Source: Pseudogulbenkiania sp. | Lineage (GTDB): Bacteria > Pseudomonadota > Gammaproteobacteria > Burkholderiales > Chromobacteriaceae | Assembly (NCBI GenBank): GCA_016192025.1 | Contig: JACPUY010000350.1 | Span: forward strand, 1 to 52,402 | Reading direction: 5' to 3' | DNA length: 52,402 nucleotides | In this document: one piece after another, positions 1 to 10,443 of the stretch | Layout of the letters: each line of letters opens with the position of its first letter | Position numbering within the stretch: the stretch's first letter is position 1 | Program-made: the position numbers and the translations under genes | Notes under the pieces: model-generated | Seen by the model: only the letters and a program-made list of their open reading frames with translations | Databases searched by the model: none | Told to the model about the DNA's origin: nothing

Positions 1-1
1 C

Positions 2-655
2 GGCGTCGGCGGCGCGGGCTACTACAAGAAGGCCTTCGTGCAGCTCGACCAGGCCACACTGGCCGGCCCGACCACGGTCAAGGTGTGCGAAACCCTGCAA
101 CGCCTCAAGGGCTACATCGACAAGGGCGCGGCCGGCCGTGACTGGAACCTGGCCACCAACATGATCATCACCGGCAAGGCCGGCATGCAGTTCATGGGCG
201 ACTGGGCCAAGGGCGAATTCAGCGCCGCGGCCAAGCAGCCGGGCAAGGACTACCTGTGCGTCGACGCCCCGGGCACCGCCGGCATGTTCACCTTCAACAT
301 CGACAGCCTGGCGATGTTCCAGCAGAAGAATCCGGCCTCGGTGAAGGCGCAGGCCGATCTCGCCGCCACGGTGATGAGCCCGGCGTTCCAGGAAACCTTC
401 AACCTCAACAAGGGCTCGATCCCGGCCCGTCTCGACACGCCAATGGACAAGTTCGACGATTGCGCCAAGAAGTCCAAGGCCGACCTGACCACCGCCTCCA
501 AGAGCGGCGCGCTGGTGCCGAGCTTTGCCCACAAGATGGCCATGCCGTCGGCCACCGAGGGCGCCATGGTGGACGTCATCGCGCAGTTCATGAACTCGAA
601 CATGACGCCGAAGGCCGCCGCCGAGCGGCTGGCCAAGGCCGGCAAGGTCAAGTAA
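2..655 (+). CDS. Carbohydrate ABC transporter substrate-binding protein (5' truncated by window edge)
   Basis: Open frame from window start to TAA at 655; C-terminal half resembles family-1 sugar-binding proteins (IDSLAMFQQKNPASVKAQADLAATVMSPAFQETFNLNKGSIPAR); followed by two permeases and an ATPase. Confidence 0.9.
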   Translation, partial: GVGGAGYYKKAFVQLDQATLAGPTTVKVCETLQRLKGYIDKGAAGRDWNLATNMIITGKAGMQFMGDWAKGEFSAAAKQPGKDYLCVDAPGTAGMFTFNIDSLAMFQQKNPASVKAQADLAATVMSPAFQETFNLNKGSIPARLDTPMDKFDDCAKKSKADLTTASKSGALVPSFAHKMAMPSATEGAMVDVIAQFMNSNMTPKAAAERLAKAGKVK

Positions 656-745
656 GAGCCCATCATCAGGCGGCTGCGCCGACTGAAAGGCTCTAAGCCG
701 ATGACGGAAGCTGAGTGGCCCGAACCCTCGGGTCTGCTCCGCACT

Positions 746-767
746 GTCCGCCGCCCCGGCGGCGGAC
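746..767 (+). other. Intra-operonic stem-loop between binding-protein and permease genes
   Basis: GTCCGCCGCC-CC-GGCGGCGGAC, perfect 10-nt inverted arms; no U-tract follows. Confidence 0.7.
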
Positions 768-798
768 CTTCCCCGATCTCGCTACGCAAGGAATTCCC

Positions 799-1740
799 AT
801 GTCCCATTCTTCGTCACCGGCCGGTGTCCGGGCGCTTGCCGACACCACGCCGTCGTCGACCGGCCGCCAGCGGCTGGCCGACCGCTGGCTGCCCAGGCTG
901 GTCCTGAGCCCGACGATCGTCATGAGCCTGGTATTCGTCTACGGCTTCATCGCCTGGACCGCCTGGCTCTCCTTTACCGAATCGCGCCTGCTACCGCGCT
1001 ACGACTGGGCCGGCCTGACCCAGTACCTGGCGCTGTTCGACAACGAGCGCTGGTGGACCGCCGTCGCCAACTTGGGCCTGTTCGGCGGCCTGTTCATCCT
1101 GTGCACGCTGGTGGTGGGCCTGCTGCTCGCCGTGCTGCTGGACCAGAAAATCCGCGCCGAAGGCGCGCTGCGGGCCATCTACCTGTACCCGATGGCGCTG
1201 TCCTTCATCGTCACTGGTACCGCCTGGAAGTGGATGCTCAACCCCGACATGGGCCTGCAGAAGGTGCTCAACGACTGGGGCTTCGCCAACTTCACCTTCG
1301 ACTGGCTGGTCGATCCGGACAAGGCTATCTACACCGTAGTGATCGCCGGGGTGTGGCAATCGTCCGGCTTCGTCATGGCGCTGTTCCTCGCCGGCCTGCG
1401 CGGCGTGGACGATTCCATCATCAAGGCGGCGCAAGTGGATGGCGCGTCCTTGCCCACCATCTACCGCCGCATCGTGATCCCCAGCCTGCGCCCGGTGTTC
1501 TTCAGCGTGCTGTTGATCCTGTCGCACATCGCCATCAAGAGCTTCGACCTGGTGATGGCGCTGACCGGCGGCGGCCCGGGCACCTCGTCCGACGTGCCGG
1601 CCATCTTCATGTACCAGTTCGCCTTCACCCGCGGCCAGCTCGGCCTCGGCGCAGCCTCGGCGATGATGATGCTGATGACCATCGTGGCGGTGCTGGTGCC
1701 GCTGATGTACCTGGAAACGAGGAGTGCGAAACGTGGCTAA
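799..1740 (+). CDS. Sugar ABC transporter permease (MalF-like)
   Basis: ATG at 799 inside the longer ORF 715-1740; multiple TM segments and EAA-type loop (KAAQVDGASLPTIYRRIVIPSLRPVFF). Confidence 0.92.
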   Translation: MSHSSSPAGVRALADTTPSSTGRQRLADRWLPRLVLSPTIVMSLVFVYGFIAWTAWLSFTESRLLPRYDWAGLTQYLALFDNERWWTAVANLGLFGGLFILCTLVVGLLLAVLLDQKIRAEGALRAIYLYPMALSFIVTGTAWKWMLNPDMGLQKVLNDWGFANFTFDWLVDPDKAIYTVVIAGVWQSSGFVMALFLAGLRGVDDSIIKAAQVDGASLPTIYRRIVIPSLRPVFFSVLLILSHIAIKSFDLVMALTGGGPGTSSDVPAIFMYQFAFTRGQLGLGAASAMMMLMTIVAVLVPLMYLETRSAKRG

Positions 1741-2590
1741 CAAACTCTCTGTCGGCCGGCTGCTGGTCTACGCCGCGCTGGTGCTGGTGGCGGTCTACTA
1801 CCTGATGCCGCTCTACGTGATGCTGACCACCTCGTTCAAGACGCTGGACGACATCCGCCAGGGCAACCTGCTGTCCTTGCCGCAGGCGTGGTCGCCGGAC
1901 GCCTGGAGCAAGGCCTGGTCGTCGGCCTGCACCGGCATCGAATGCGGCGGCATGAAGGGCTTCTTCATGAACTCGGTGCGGATGACGGTGCCGGCGGTGC
2001 TGATCTCGACGATGATCGGCGCGGTCAATGGCTATGTCGTCTCGATGTGGCGCTTCAAGGGCTCGGACGCGCTGTTCACGATGCTCCTGGTCGGCTGCTT
2101 CATCCCGTTCCAGGTGGTGCTGCTGCCGATGGCGCAGCTACTGGGCTGGCTTGGAATCGCCAACACCACCACCGGCCTGGTGCTGGTGCACGTGATCTAC
2201 GGCACCGCCTTCACCACGCTGTTCTTCCGCAACTTCTACGTGACGGTGCCGGACGAACTGGTCAAGGCCGGACGCATCGACGGCGCCGGTTTCTGGACCA
2301 TCTTCTTCCGCATCCTGCTGCCGGTGTCCGGGCCGATCTTCGTGGTGTGCATCATCTGGCAGTTCACCCAGATCTGGAACGACTTCCTGTTCGGCGTGGT
2401 ATTCGCCGCCGGCGAATCGCAGCCGATCACGGTAGCACTGAACAATCTGGTAAATACCTCTACCGGGGTGAAGGAATACAACGTGGACATGGCCTCCGCC
2501 ATCATCGCCGCGTTGCCCACCCTGTTCGTTTACATGGTCGCCGGCCGCTACTTCGTGCGCGGACTGACGGCCGGCGCCGTGAAAGGTTAA
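1733..2590 (+). CDS. Carbohydrate ABC transporter permease (MalG-like)
   Basis: GTG start at 1733 overlapping the previous stop; EAA loop (ELVKAGRIDGAGFWTIFFRILLPVSGPIF). Confidence 0.92.
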   Translation: MANKLSVGRLLVYAALVLVAVYYLMPLYVMLTTSFKTLDDIRQGNLLSLPQAWSPDAWSKAWSSACTGIECGGMKGFFMNSVRMTVPAVLISTMIGAVNGYVVSMWRFKGSDALFTMLLVGCFIPFQVVLLPMAQLLGWLGIANTTTGLVLVHVIYGTAFTTLFFRNFYVTVPDELVKAGRIDGAGFWTIFFRILLPVSGPIFVVCIIWQFTQIWNDFLFGVVFAAGESQPITVALNNLVNTSTGVKEYNVDMASAIIAALPTLFVYMVAGRYFVRGLTAGAVKG

Positions 2591-2594
2591 GAAC

Positions 2595-3700
<1,106 letters not shown>

Positions 3701-3704
<4 letters not shown>

Positions 3705-4600
3705 GCGCGGCCATCGGCACAGCGGGGGTGGCCGAAGGCGGCCCGATGTTGTCGCCGCTGGTCGCCGGCATGTGGCGGCTGGCCGAGTGGCAGTTCAGCG
3801 CCGCCGAGCTGGACGGCTACCTCGAGTGCTGCCTGGAACTCGGCATCAGCAGCTTCGACCACGCCGACCTGTACGGCGACTTCCGCTGCGAGGCGCTGTT
3901 CGGCGCCTGGCTGAAGGCACACCCCACGCGCCGTGACGAAATCCAGCTGGTGACGAAGTGCGGCATCAAGCCCGAGGACCCGGCACGCGGCTGGACGGTG
4001 AAGCACTACGACACCGGCCGCGCCCACATCCTGGCCTCGGTCGACAACTCGCTGCGCCACCTCGGCACGGACTATCTCGATCTGCTGCTGATCCACCGCC
4101 CGGACCCGCTGATGGACCCGGACGAGGTGGCCGAGGCCTTCGCCACGCTGAAAGACACCGGCAAGGTGCGCCACTTCGGCGTGTCCAACTTCAGCCCGAG
4201 CCAGTTCGCGCTGTTGGCCTCGCGCACGCCACTCGTCACCAACCAGGTCGAGGCCTCGCTGCGGCATCTCGAGCCGCTGTTCGACGGCAGCTTCGACCAG
4301 TGCCTGGAGCGGCGCATCAGGCCGATGCTGTGGTCGCCGCTGGCCGGCGGCCGGCTGTTCGACGCGTCGGCCAAGCCGGCGCTGCACCAGGCGCTGACCA
4401 CCTTGTCCGAAGAACTCGGCGTATCCCCCGCCACGCTGGCGCTGGCCTGGCTGCTGCACCATCCGGCACGGCCGCTGCCCATCGTCGGCTCGCGCCGGCT
4501 GGCCTCGCTGCACGACGCCGCGCGCGCCGCGACGCTCTCCCTCGAGCGCCAGCACTGGTTCGCGCTGCTTGAGGCAGCACAGGGCCACGCCGTGCCCTAG
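3701..4600 (+). CDS. Aldo/keto reductase family oxidoreductase (YdhF-like)
   Basis: ATG at 3701 overlapping the ATPase stop (ATGA); AKR motifs SSFDHADLYGDF, LLLIHRPDPLMD, VRHFGVSNFSPSQF. Confidence 0.93.
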
Positions 4601-4628
4601 CCCGAATGGCAACCGTTTCTCTCTCCGA

Positions 4629-4657
4629 GGGTGATCGTCATGATCACCCTTCTTTTT
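4629..4657 (+). terminator. Rho-independent terminator after aldo/keto reductase
   Basis: GGGTGATC-gtcat-GATCACCC followed by TTCTTTTTT. Confidence 0.85.
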
Positions 4658-4723
4658 TGGCATTAGCCATGAGGTCACCTACGCTCAGGAAACGGGATGG
4701 CCCGTCGCCAGGGAGAGGTAAAG

Positions 4724-5542
4724 ATGCGTGTTGCCGATGTGTTTGACCTGGCCGGTGGGCGGCTGCCAATGGTGCCCAAGGTAGTGCAGCAGCTGATCGC
4801 CAGCTTCCAGGATGATTCCATCACGATGGACGAGGTGGCCGACAAGGTCGGCCACGACCAGGTGCTGACTGCCCGGGTGCTGCGGCTGGCCAATTCCGCG
4901 CACTTCGGCAGCGCCGGCAAGGTGGGCACGCTGCACGACGCCGTGGTGCTGCTGGGCTTCGACAAGCTGCGCGTGCTGGTGATCACCTCCGGCCTCGCCG
5001 GCGGCGCCACCAGCATCCCCGGCTTCGACATGAATGCCTTCTGGCAACGCTGCTTCGAGATCGCCAATACCGCGCGCATGCTGGGCAGGCTGGCTCGCCT
5101 CGATGCAGAGCTGGCCTACACCTGCGGCCTGCTGGCCAATATCGGCGAACTGGTGCTGCACGTGGCAGTGCCGGACAAGGCCACGCAAATCGACCGGGCG
5201 GTGGCCGGCGGCGCCGCCCGGCCCGCCACCGAGCGCATGCTGCTGGGCGTCGACCTGACCGAGGTCGGCGCCGAGCTGGCCCGGCGCTGGAACTTCCCCG
5301 ACGCCATCCAGGGCGCCATCCGTCATCAGCACGATCCCGCCGCCGCCGGCTCCCCCTACGCCGTGGTGCTCGGCCTGTCGCTGTTCCTGGTGGCCGGCTT
5401 CAACCAGGACATGAGCGAGGAAGAAATGCTGGGCAGGCTTCCCGGCGACGGCCTGGCCAGGCTGGGCATCGTCCCCGACGACCTGCGTCAGGCGATCGGA
5501 GCACTACACGAGACCAGCATCACCACCGACGCGCTGATCTGA
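4724..5542 (+). CDS. HDOD domain-containing protein
   Basis: ORF 4697-5542, likely start ATG 4724 after GGGAGAGG; HDOD-like sequence LPMVPKVVQQLIASFQDDSITMDEVADKVGHDQVLTARVLRLANSAHFG. Confidence 0.88.
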   Translation: MRVADVFDLAGGRLPMVPKVVQQLIASFQDDSITMDEVADKVGHDQVLTARVLRLANSAHFGSAGKVGTLHDAVVLLGFDKLRVLVITSGLAGGATSIPGFDMNAFWQRCFEIANTARMLGRLARLDAELAYTCGLLANIGELVLHVAVPDKATQIDRAVAGGAARPATERMLLGVDLTEVGAELARRWNFPDAIQGAIRHQHDPAAAGSPYAVVLGLSLFLVAGFNQDMSEEEMLGRLPGDGLARLGIVPDDLRQAIGALHETSITTDALI

Positions 5543-5558
5543 CACGCCGACACCGGCT

Positions 5559-6134
5559 CTAGTCCGCCGGCGGCATCAGCGCACGCTTCGCCTCCTCCAG
5601 GAAACGCAGCGACAGCTCTGGATCGCTGACCGCACGTGACAGCAGCAGCGCCCCCACCATCAGCGCCAGTGCCACGCTGGCCGTCATCCCGCCGCAGCCA
5701 CCCCGTTGCGGCTGGCAGTGCGCCAGCAGCGCCAGCTGCGCCTCGACCCCAGCGGTGAAGGCCTGCCGTGATGGCTGGTCGCGCCGCGCCATTTCGCCGC
5801 CCAGCGCCGCCGCCACACAGCCGTCGTCGGGCCGGTCGCGGTGAGCCGGGCTCAGGTAGTGCTCCACCAGCGTCGCTAGCCGCTCGTCCGGCGGCACCGC
5901 CGCCAGCACCTCGGCCAGCCGCTGCTGCAGCTCGTCGAAGCCGTGCCGGCAGGCCGCGGCGACCAGCGCCTCCTTGTCGCGGAAGTGACTGTAGAAGCCG
6001 CCATGGGTCAGGCCCAAGTCTGACATCAGATTGGCAATACCAACCGCGTCCATGCCTTCCGAACGGAAACGATAGGAGGCCATCCGGATGATTTGCTGGC
6101 GGACCTCCGCCTTGTGTCGCGAGTGATAGCGCAT
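5559..6134 (-). CDS. TetR/AcrR family transcriptional regulator
   Basis: N-terminal HTH (RQQIIRMASYRFRSEGMDAVGIANLMSDLGLTHGGFYSHFRDKEALVAAA). Confidence 0.9.
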   Translation of the reverse strand: MRYHSRHKAEVRQQIIRMASYRFRSEGMDAVGIANLMSDLGLTHGGFYSHFRDKEALVAAACRHGFDELQQRLAEVLAAVPPDERLATLVEHYLSPAHRDRPDDGCVAAALGGEMARRDQPSRQAFTAGVEAQLALLAHCQPQRGGCGGMTASVALALMVGALLLSRAVSDPELSLRFLEEAKRALMPPAD

Positions 6135-6160
6135 GTCTGCCCTTTCAAATGCCGCTTTGC

Positions 6161-6174
6161 ATGATGATCATCAT
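6161..6174. promoter_or_regulatory. Candidate TetR operator (14-bp perfect palindrome)
   Basis: ATGATGATCATCAT, 26 bp upstream of the tetR-family start codon. Confidence 0.5.
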
Positions 6175-6464
6175 CGTAAAAAGCTTGCGCTATATCAAAC
6201 AGATATGCCGTGCACGGTCCGGCGAGCCCGGCAACCGTTCAGCCATCCGGCATCGTATGGGAATGAGCCGATGACCGGTCGCCACGGCGGGAAGACGCCC
6301 CCCTGTGTTTTTTAGACCACACCCCGGGCACCGTAGAAACCGTAGAGTCGCCCTTTCTTTACCTCCGACTCTCGCTTTCTTTGCAGCAGCTCAATATGCT
6401 CGACGGATTATGACAACATGGTGCTCCACCATCCATTCCCGATGGAGCGCCGCAGGATAAGCGC

Positions 6465-8426
6465 ATGCCTGCTTTCCCACGCACCCCCAGGCAGAAAGCC
6501 CGCCATTACCTCGTGCTGCTGTCCCTCGGGCTGCTGTACTGGGGTTGCGGCTGGCTGGTGCAGCGCTTCTTCGCCCCGCACGATCCTTTTCCGGCCACCA
6601 TCTGGCTCCCCACCGGCATCGCCCTGGCCGCCGTCATCCGCTGGGGCTCCCGCGTCTGGCCCGCGCTGCTGCTGGGCGCACTGGCCGTCCACACGCCGAT
6701 CCTGGCCACGCCGCTGCCCGGCGCACTGCTGACGGCGCTGGGCGATACCCTGGGGCCACTGCTGGGCGGGATGCTGATCCGGCGCCACTGCTCGGGCGGA
6801 CTGCCGTTCTACCGCCTCGGCGACGTGTTCCATTTCCTCTGGGCCGGCGTCGGCCTGTCCGCGCTGATCTCCGCCAGCGCCAGCATGCTGGCGCTGGCCT
6901 GGTGGCCGTCCCCTGACCTTGGCGACCTGCTGCAGCAGCTGCTCACCGGCTGGCTGGCCGACGCCGCCGGCACGCTGTTCTTTGCCCCGCCGCTGCTGTT
7001 CCTGAGACTCCAGGGCCGCCTTGGCCCAACGCCGGCGCGCGCCTCGTCGCTGGAGATCGGCACGATCACCGGCGCCACCCTGCTGGCGGCGGCGCTGCTG
7101 TTTCTCGGCCTGGAGGACAGCCACGGCCGGTATTCCGCCGTGCCGTATCTATTGCTCATCCCGCTAATGTGGACCGCAGCGCGGGCATCGCTGCGCACGG
7201 CCCACTGGCTGGCGTTCGGCATCCTGCTCTTGGCCATCACCGGCTCGGCCAGCGGCACCGGGGTCCTCCATGGCGACACCGCCGGCCTGGCCCTGCTCAA
7301 TGCCGGCATGATGGTGCTGAGCCAGTCGGTGACACTGCTGATCATGGGGGCGCTGATCGCCGAGCGCAGCAGCGCGGAAGAACGGCTGCTGCGCGCCAAC
7401 CACAGCCTGGAGGAGAAGGTGGCGGAGCGTACCGCTCAGCTGGCCGAGAGCGAGGCACGCCAGAAACAGTTGGTCGACGCCGCGCCGTTCCCGCTGGCGC
7501 TGAGCCGGCTGTCCGACGGCGTCATCACCTACGCCAACGACCGTGCCGAACGCATGTTCAAGGGCCAGCTGCACAGCACGCTGGGGCTGACCGTGCACGA
7601 CTTCTACGTGGAACCCGGCACGCGCGACGAGGTGGCCGCGCTGCTGCGCGACAAGGGCCAGGTGCGCGATCACGAGGTGCGGCTGCAGGATATCGGCGGC
7701 CGGGTATTCTGGGCGCTGATCTCCTGCACGCTGGTACGCTCCGCCGGCGCCCTGCACGTCATCACCGGCATCAACGACATCAGCGAGCGCAAGCGCCTCG
7801 AACACAGCCTGAAGACCGCCAACGAGGCACTGCGCCAGCATCTGAACGAGATCGAGTCGCTGCAGTCGGGCCTGAAGGAACAACTGGTGCGCGACCCGCT
7901 CACCGGGGTGTTCAACCGGCGCTATCTGGACGACACCCTGCCGCGGCTGATGGCGCACACCCTGGCGCTGGGCAAGCCGGTGGCGCTGTTGATGCTGGAC
8001 GCCGATCACTTCAAGCGCATCAACGACACCTACGGCCACAAGGCCGGCGATTGCGTGCTGAGCACGCTGGGTGCCCGGCTACGTGACAACCTGCGCAGCA
8101 ATGACATCGTCTGTCGCTACGGCGGCGAAGAATTCCTGATCGTGTTGCCCGGCATGAGCCAGGAACACGCCATCGGCAAGGCCGAGCAATTGTGCAAGGT
8201 GGTGCGGCAATGGCCGATCGAGGCGCTGGATCACACCCTCAACGTGACCGTGTCCATCGGCCTGGCCTGCAGCCCGCTGCACGCCGAAGACGCCGAAAGC
8301 CTGGTGCATGCCGCCGACACCGCGCTGTACGCCGCCAAGACCGCCGGCCGTGACCGCATTTGCGTGGCCGAGCTGCCGGCCGGACTGTGCGCGCGGCACA
8401 CTCAAGCCGCCGCCGCAACCGGCTGA
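6465..8426 (+). CDS. MASE1-PAS-GGDEF diguanylate cyclase
   Basis: N-terminal multi-TM MASE1-like region (FPATIWLPTGIALAAVIRWGSRVWPALLLGAL), PAS-like sensor, intact GGEEF (CRYGGEEFLIVLPG). Confidence 0.9.
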   Translation: MPAFPRTPRQKARHYLVLLSLGLLYWGCGWLVQRFFAPHDPFPATIWLPTGIALAAVIRWGSRVWPALLLGALAVHTPILATPLPGALLTALGDTLGPLLGGMLIRRHCSGGLPFYRLGDVFHFLWAGVGLSALISASASMLALAWWPSPDLGDLLQQLLTGWLADAAGTLFFAPPLLFLRLQGRLGPTPARASSLEIGTITGATLLAAALLFLGLEDSHGRYSAVPYLLLIPLMWTAARASLRTAHWLAFGILLLAITGSASGTGVLHGDTAGLALLNAGMMVLSQSVTLLIMGALIAERSSAEERLLRANHSLEEKVAERTAQLAESEARQKQLVDAAPFPLALSRLSDGVITYANDRAERMFKGQLHSTLGLTVHDFYVEPGTRDEVAALLRDKGQVRDHEVRLQDIGGRVFWALISCTLVRSAGALHVITGINDISERKRLEHSLKTANEALRQHLNEIESLQSGLKEQLVRDPLTGVFNRRYLDDTLPRLMAHTLALGKPVALLMLDADHFKRINDTYGHKAGDCVLSTLGARLRDNLRSNDIVCRYGGEEFLIVLPGMSQEHAIGKAEQLCKVVRQWPIEALDHTLNVTVSIGLACSPLHAEDAESLVHAADTALYAAKTAGRDRICVAELPAGLCARHTQAAAATG

Positions 8427-8455
8427 GCCGGGCCGGGCATGCTACCATCGCGGCC

Positions 8456-9166
8456 ATGGAACTTTACCGACTGATGCAACAACAGGGCTTCGGCAGCCGC
8501 AAGGAGTGCCGCAAGCTGGTGGAGCACGGCCTCGTCGAACTCGACGGCGCGGTCGTGGACGATTACCGCCTGCCGGTCGACCCGGCCGCCATCGACGAGC
8601 TGGTGATCGACGGCGAGCCGTGGGGCATCCTACCGCTGCCGCTCTACATCCTGCTCCACAAACCCGCCGGCTATGAAACCTCGCACAAGCCGATGCACAA
8701 CCCCAGCGTGTTCACGCTGCTGCCGTGGCAGTTCTCGCAGCTGGGCATTGCCGCCGTGGGCCGGCTCGACGTCGACACCACCGGTCTCTTGCTCTTGACC
8801 ACCGACGGCCAGTTCGTCCACGCGCTGACCTCGCCGAAGAAGCACGTGCCCAAGCGCTACGAGGTCACGCTCAAGCATCCGGTAAGCGAGGCGCTGGTGA
8901 AACACCTCAAGGCCGGCGTGTTCCTGAAGGACGACAACGAAAAGGTGGCGGCGGAAGAAGTGGAAGTGGTCGACGAGATTACCCTGCTGATGACCATCAC
9001 CCAGGGCAAGTACCATCAGGTCAAGCGCATGATCGCCGCCGCCGGCAACCGCGTGCAGGAACTGCACCGGGTCGCGCTGGGCACGCTGCAGCTGGACGAG
9101 CTCGACGAGGGCGAGTGGCGCCACCTCGACGCCGCCGAGCTGGCCGCGCTGGGTTTCACCCGCTGA
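8456..9166 (+). CDS. rsuA: 16S rRNA pseudouridine(516) synthase
   Basis: N-terminal S4-like region; catalytic motif GRLDVDTTGLLLLTTDG; KYHQVKRMIAAAGNRV. Confidence 0.9.
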   Translation: MELYRLMQQQGFGSRKECRKLVEHGLVELDGAVVDDYRLPVDPAAIDELVIDGEPWGILPLPLYILLHKPAGYETSHKPMHNPSVFTLLPWQFSQLGIAAVGRLDVDTTGLLLLTTDGQFVHALTSPKKHVPKRYEVTLKHPVSEALVKHLKAGVFLKDDNEKVAAEEVEVVDEITLLMTITQGKYHQVKRMIAAAGNRVQELHRVALGTLQLDELDEGEWRHLDAAELAALGFTR

Positions 9167-9179
9167 AACCGCACGCGCC

Positions 9180-9222
9180 GGGCAAGAGAAAAGGTCGCCC
9201 CCGGCGACCTTTTCTCTTGCCC
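9180..9222. terminator. Bidirectional terminator between convergent rsuA and hemY
   Basis: Perfect 20-bp inverted repeat GGGCAAGAGAAAAGGTCGCC-ccc-GGCGACCTTTTCTCTTGCCC. Confidence 0.85.
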
Positions 9223-9234
9223 TCAAGCAGCGGC

Positions 9235-10443
9235 TTAACAGCCCTGCTGCAACGCCAGCTCCAGGCTCTGCTGATAGTGCCGCTCGGCCAGCTCGGGCTT
9301 GTCGATGGCCGTGAACAGGCGCGACAGTTCGGCGTGAGCGCACAGCGTCGGTTCGATCGAGGCGCTGGCTTCCAGATAACTTTGCGCCTTGCCCCACAGC
9401 TGCTGCGCCAGCGCCAGCCGGCCCAGCGCCAGCAACAACAGATGGTCGCGCGGGCGCTGTTTGAGCCAGTCCTCGGCGACCTTCAGCAGCTCCAGCCGTT
9501 TCTCGGCGGACAGGTGCTCGGCCAGCTGGCCCAGCTCGCGCGCCAGTTCCGGCGCGGCCTGGTCGTCGTCGCCCAGCGCGCCGGCGATCAGCGTGGCGGC
9601 ATAGTCCGCCTCGCCCAGCACGATCAGCCGTTCAACCGCCCGCCCGACCAGCACCGGGTTGCGCCGTTCCACCTCGGGCACGCGGCGCAGCCAGTCGCGG
9701 ATCTCCTGCCCTTGGGTAAAGCCGTCCAGCTGCTGGGTGTAGGCCACCAGCCGATAGCGCCGCGCGCGGTCGGCTTCCAGCGCCTCGGCCTTGAGCAGTT
9801 TCTCGGTCAGCGCCAGCACCGCTTCCGGCTGCTTCTGCAGCAGCCGCACCTTCAGTTCCAGCTTGAGGGCGTTGGTCAGGTTGGGCGAGATGGCGCGCGC
9901 GCGCTCGATGGCGGACAGCGCACCCAAGGTGTCCTTGGCTTCCAGCCTCAGTTCGGCGTCAAGCATGTGACGCGCCAACTGCAGCCGCTCCGGCAAGGCG
10001 TCGAGCTGGGACAGGTAGCCGTCGCGCTTGTCCAGGTCCTGCATCGCGGCGGCCGAACGGGCCGCCATCAGCAGGGCCAGCGCCTTGTTTTCCGGCGCCG
10101 ACTCGTCGGCCAGCGCCCTGACTGCCTCGCGCTCGGCGCGCTGGAAACGCCCCTCGAAGAAAGCGATGCCGGCCTCGCGTAGCGCGTGGCGCGCCGCCTT
10201 CAGCTTCTTCTGGCGCTGGAAGCGGCGCACTTCCTCGGGCAGGCCGGTGGCCAGGCCGATCAAGCGCAGCACCAGATGCGCCACCACGATCAGCAGGATC
10301 ACCGCCACGATCAGCAGGTTGAACGACACCTCCAGCCGGTACGGCGGCAAAAACAGGATGGCGTAGCCGGTGTTCAGCGTGGAGGCGAGCCCCACCAGCA
10401 CGGCCAGCGCAAACAGGCCGGTAATCCACAGCACGAATTTCAC
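9235..10443 (-). CDS. hemY: Heme biosynthesis protein HemY
   Basis: HemY-like N-terminus (LLIVAVILLIVVAHLVLRLIGLATGLPEEVRRFQRQKK), TPR-like remainder; in hemCDX context. Confidence 0.92.
   Translation of the reverse strand: MKFVLWITGLFALAVLVGLASTLNTGYAILFLPPYRLEVSFNLLIVAVILLIVVAHLVLRLIGLATGLPEEVRRFQRQKKLKAARHALREAGIAFFEGRFQRAEREAVRALADESAPENKALALLMAARSAAAMQDLDKRDGYLSQLDALPERLQLARHMLDAELRLEAKDTLGALSAIERARAISPNLTNALKLELKVRLLQKQPEAVLALTEKLLKAEALEADRARRYRLVAYTQQLDGFTQGQEIRDWLRRVPEVERRNPVLVGRAVERLIVLGEADYAATLIAGALGDDDQAAPELARELGQLAEHLSAEKRLELLKVAEDWLKQRPRDHLLLLALGRLALAQQLWGKAQSYLEASASIEPTLCAHAELSRLFTAIDKPELAERHYQQSLELALQQGC

Noticed and set aside
6133-6315. 60-aa plus-strand ORF between tetR and the MASE1 gene
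   Set aside because: No Shine-Dalgarno or domain, and its 5' end lies on the putative TetR operator; probably non-coding.
6286-6316. Possible orphan terminator (GGCGGGAAGACGCC...TTTTTT)
   Set aside because: Stem is short and asymmetric; insufficient to call a terminator or small RNA.
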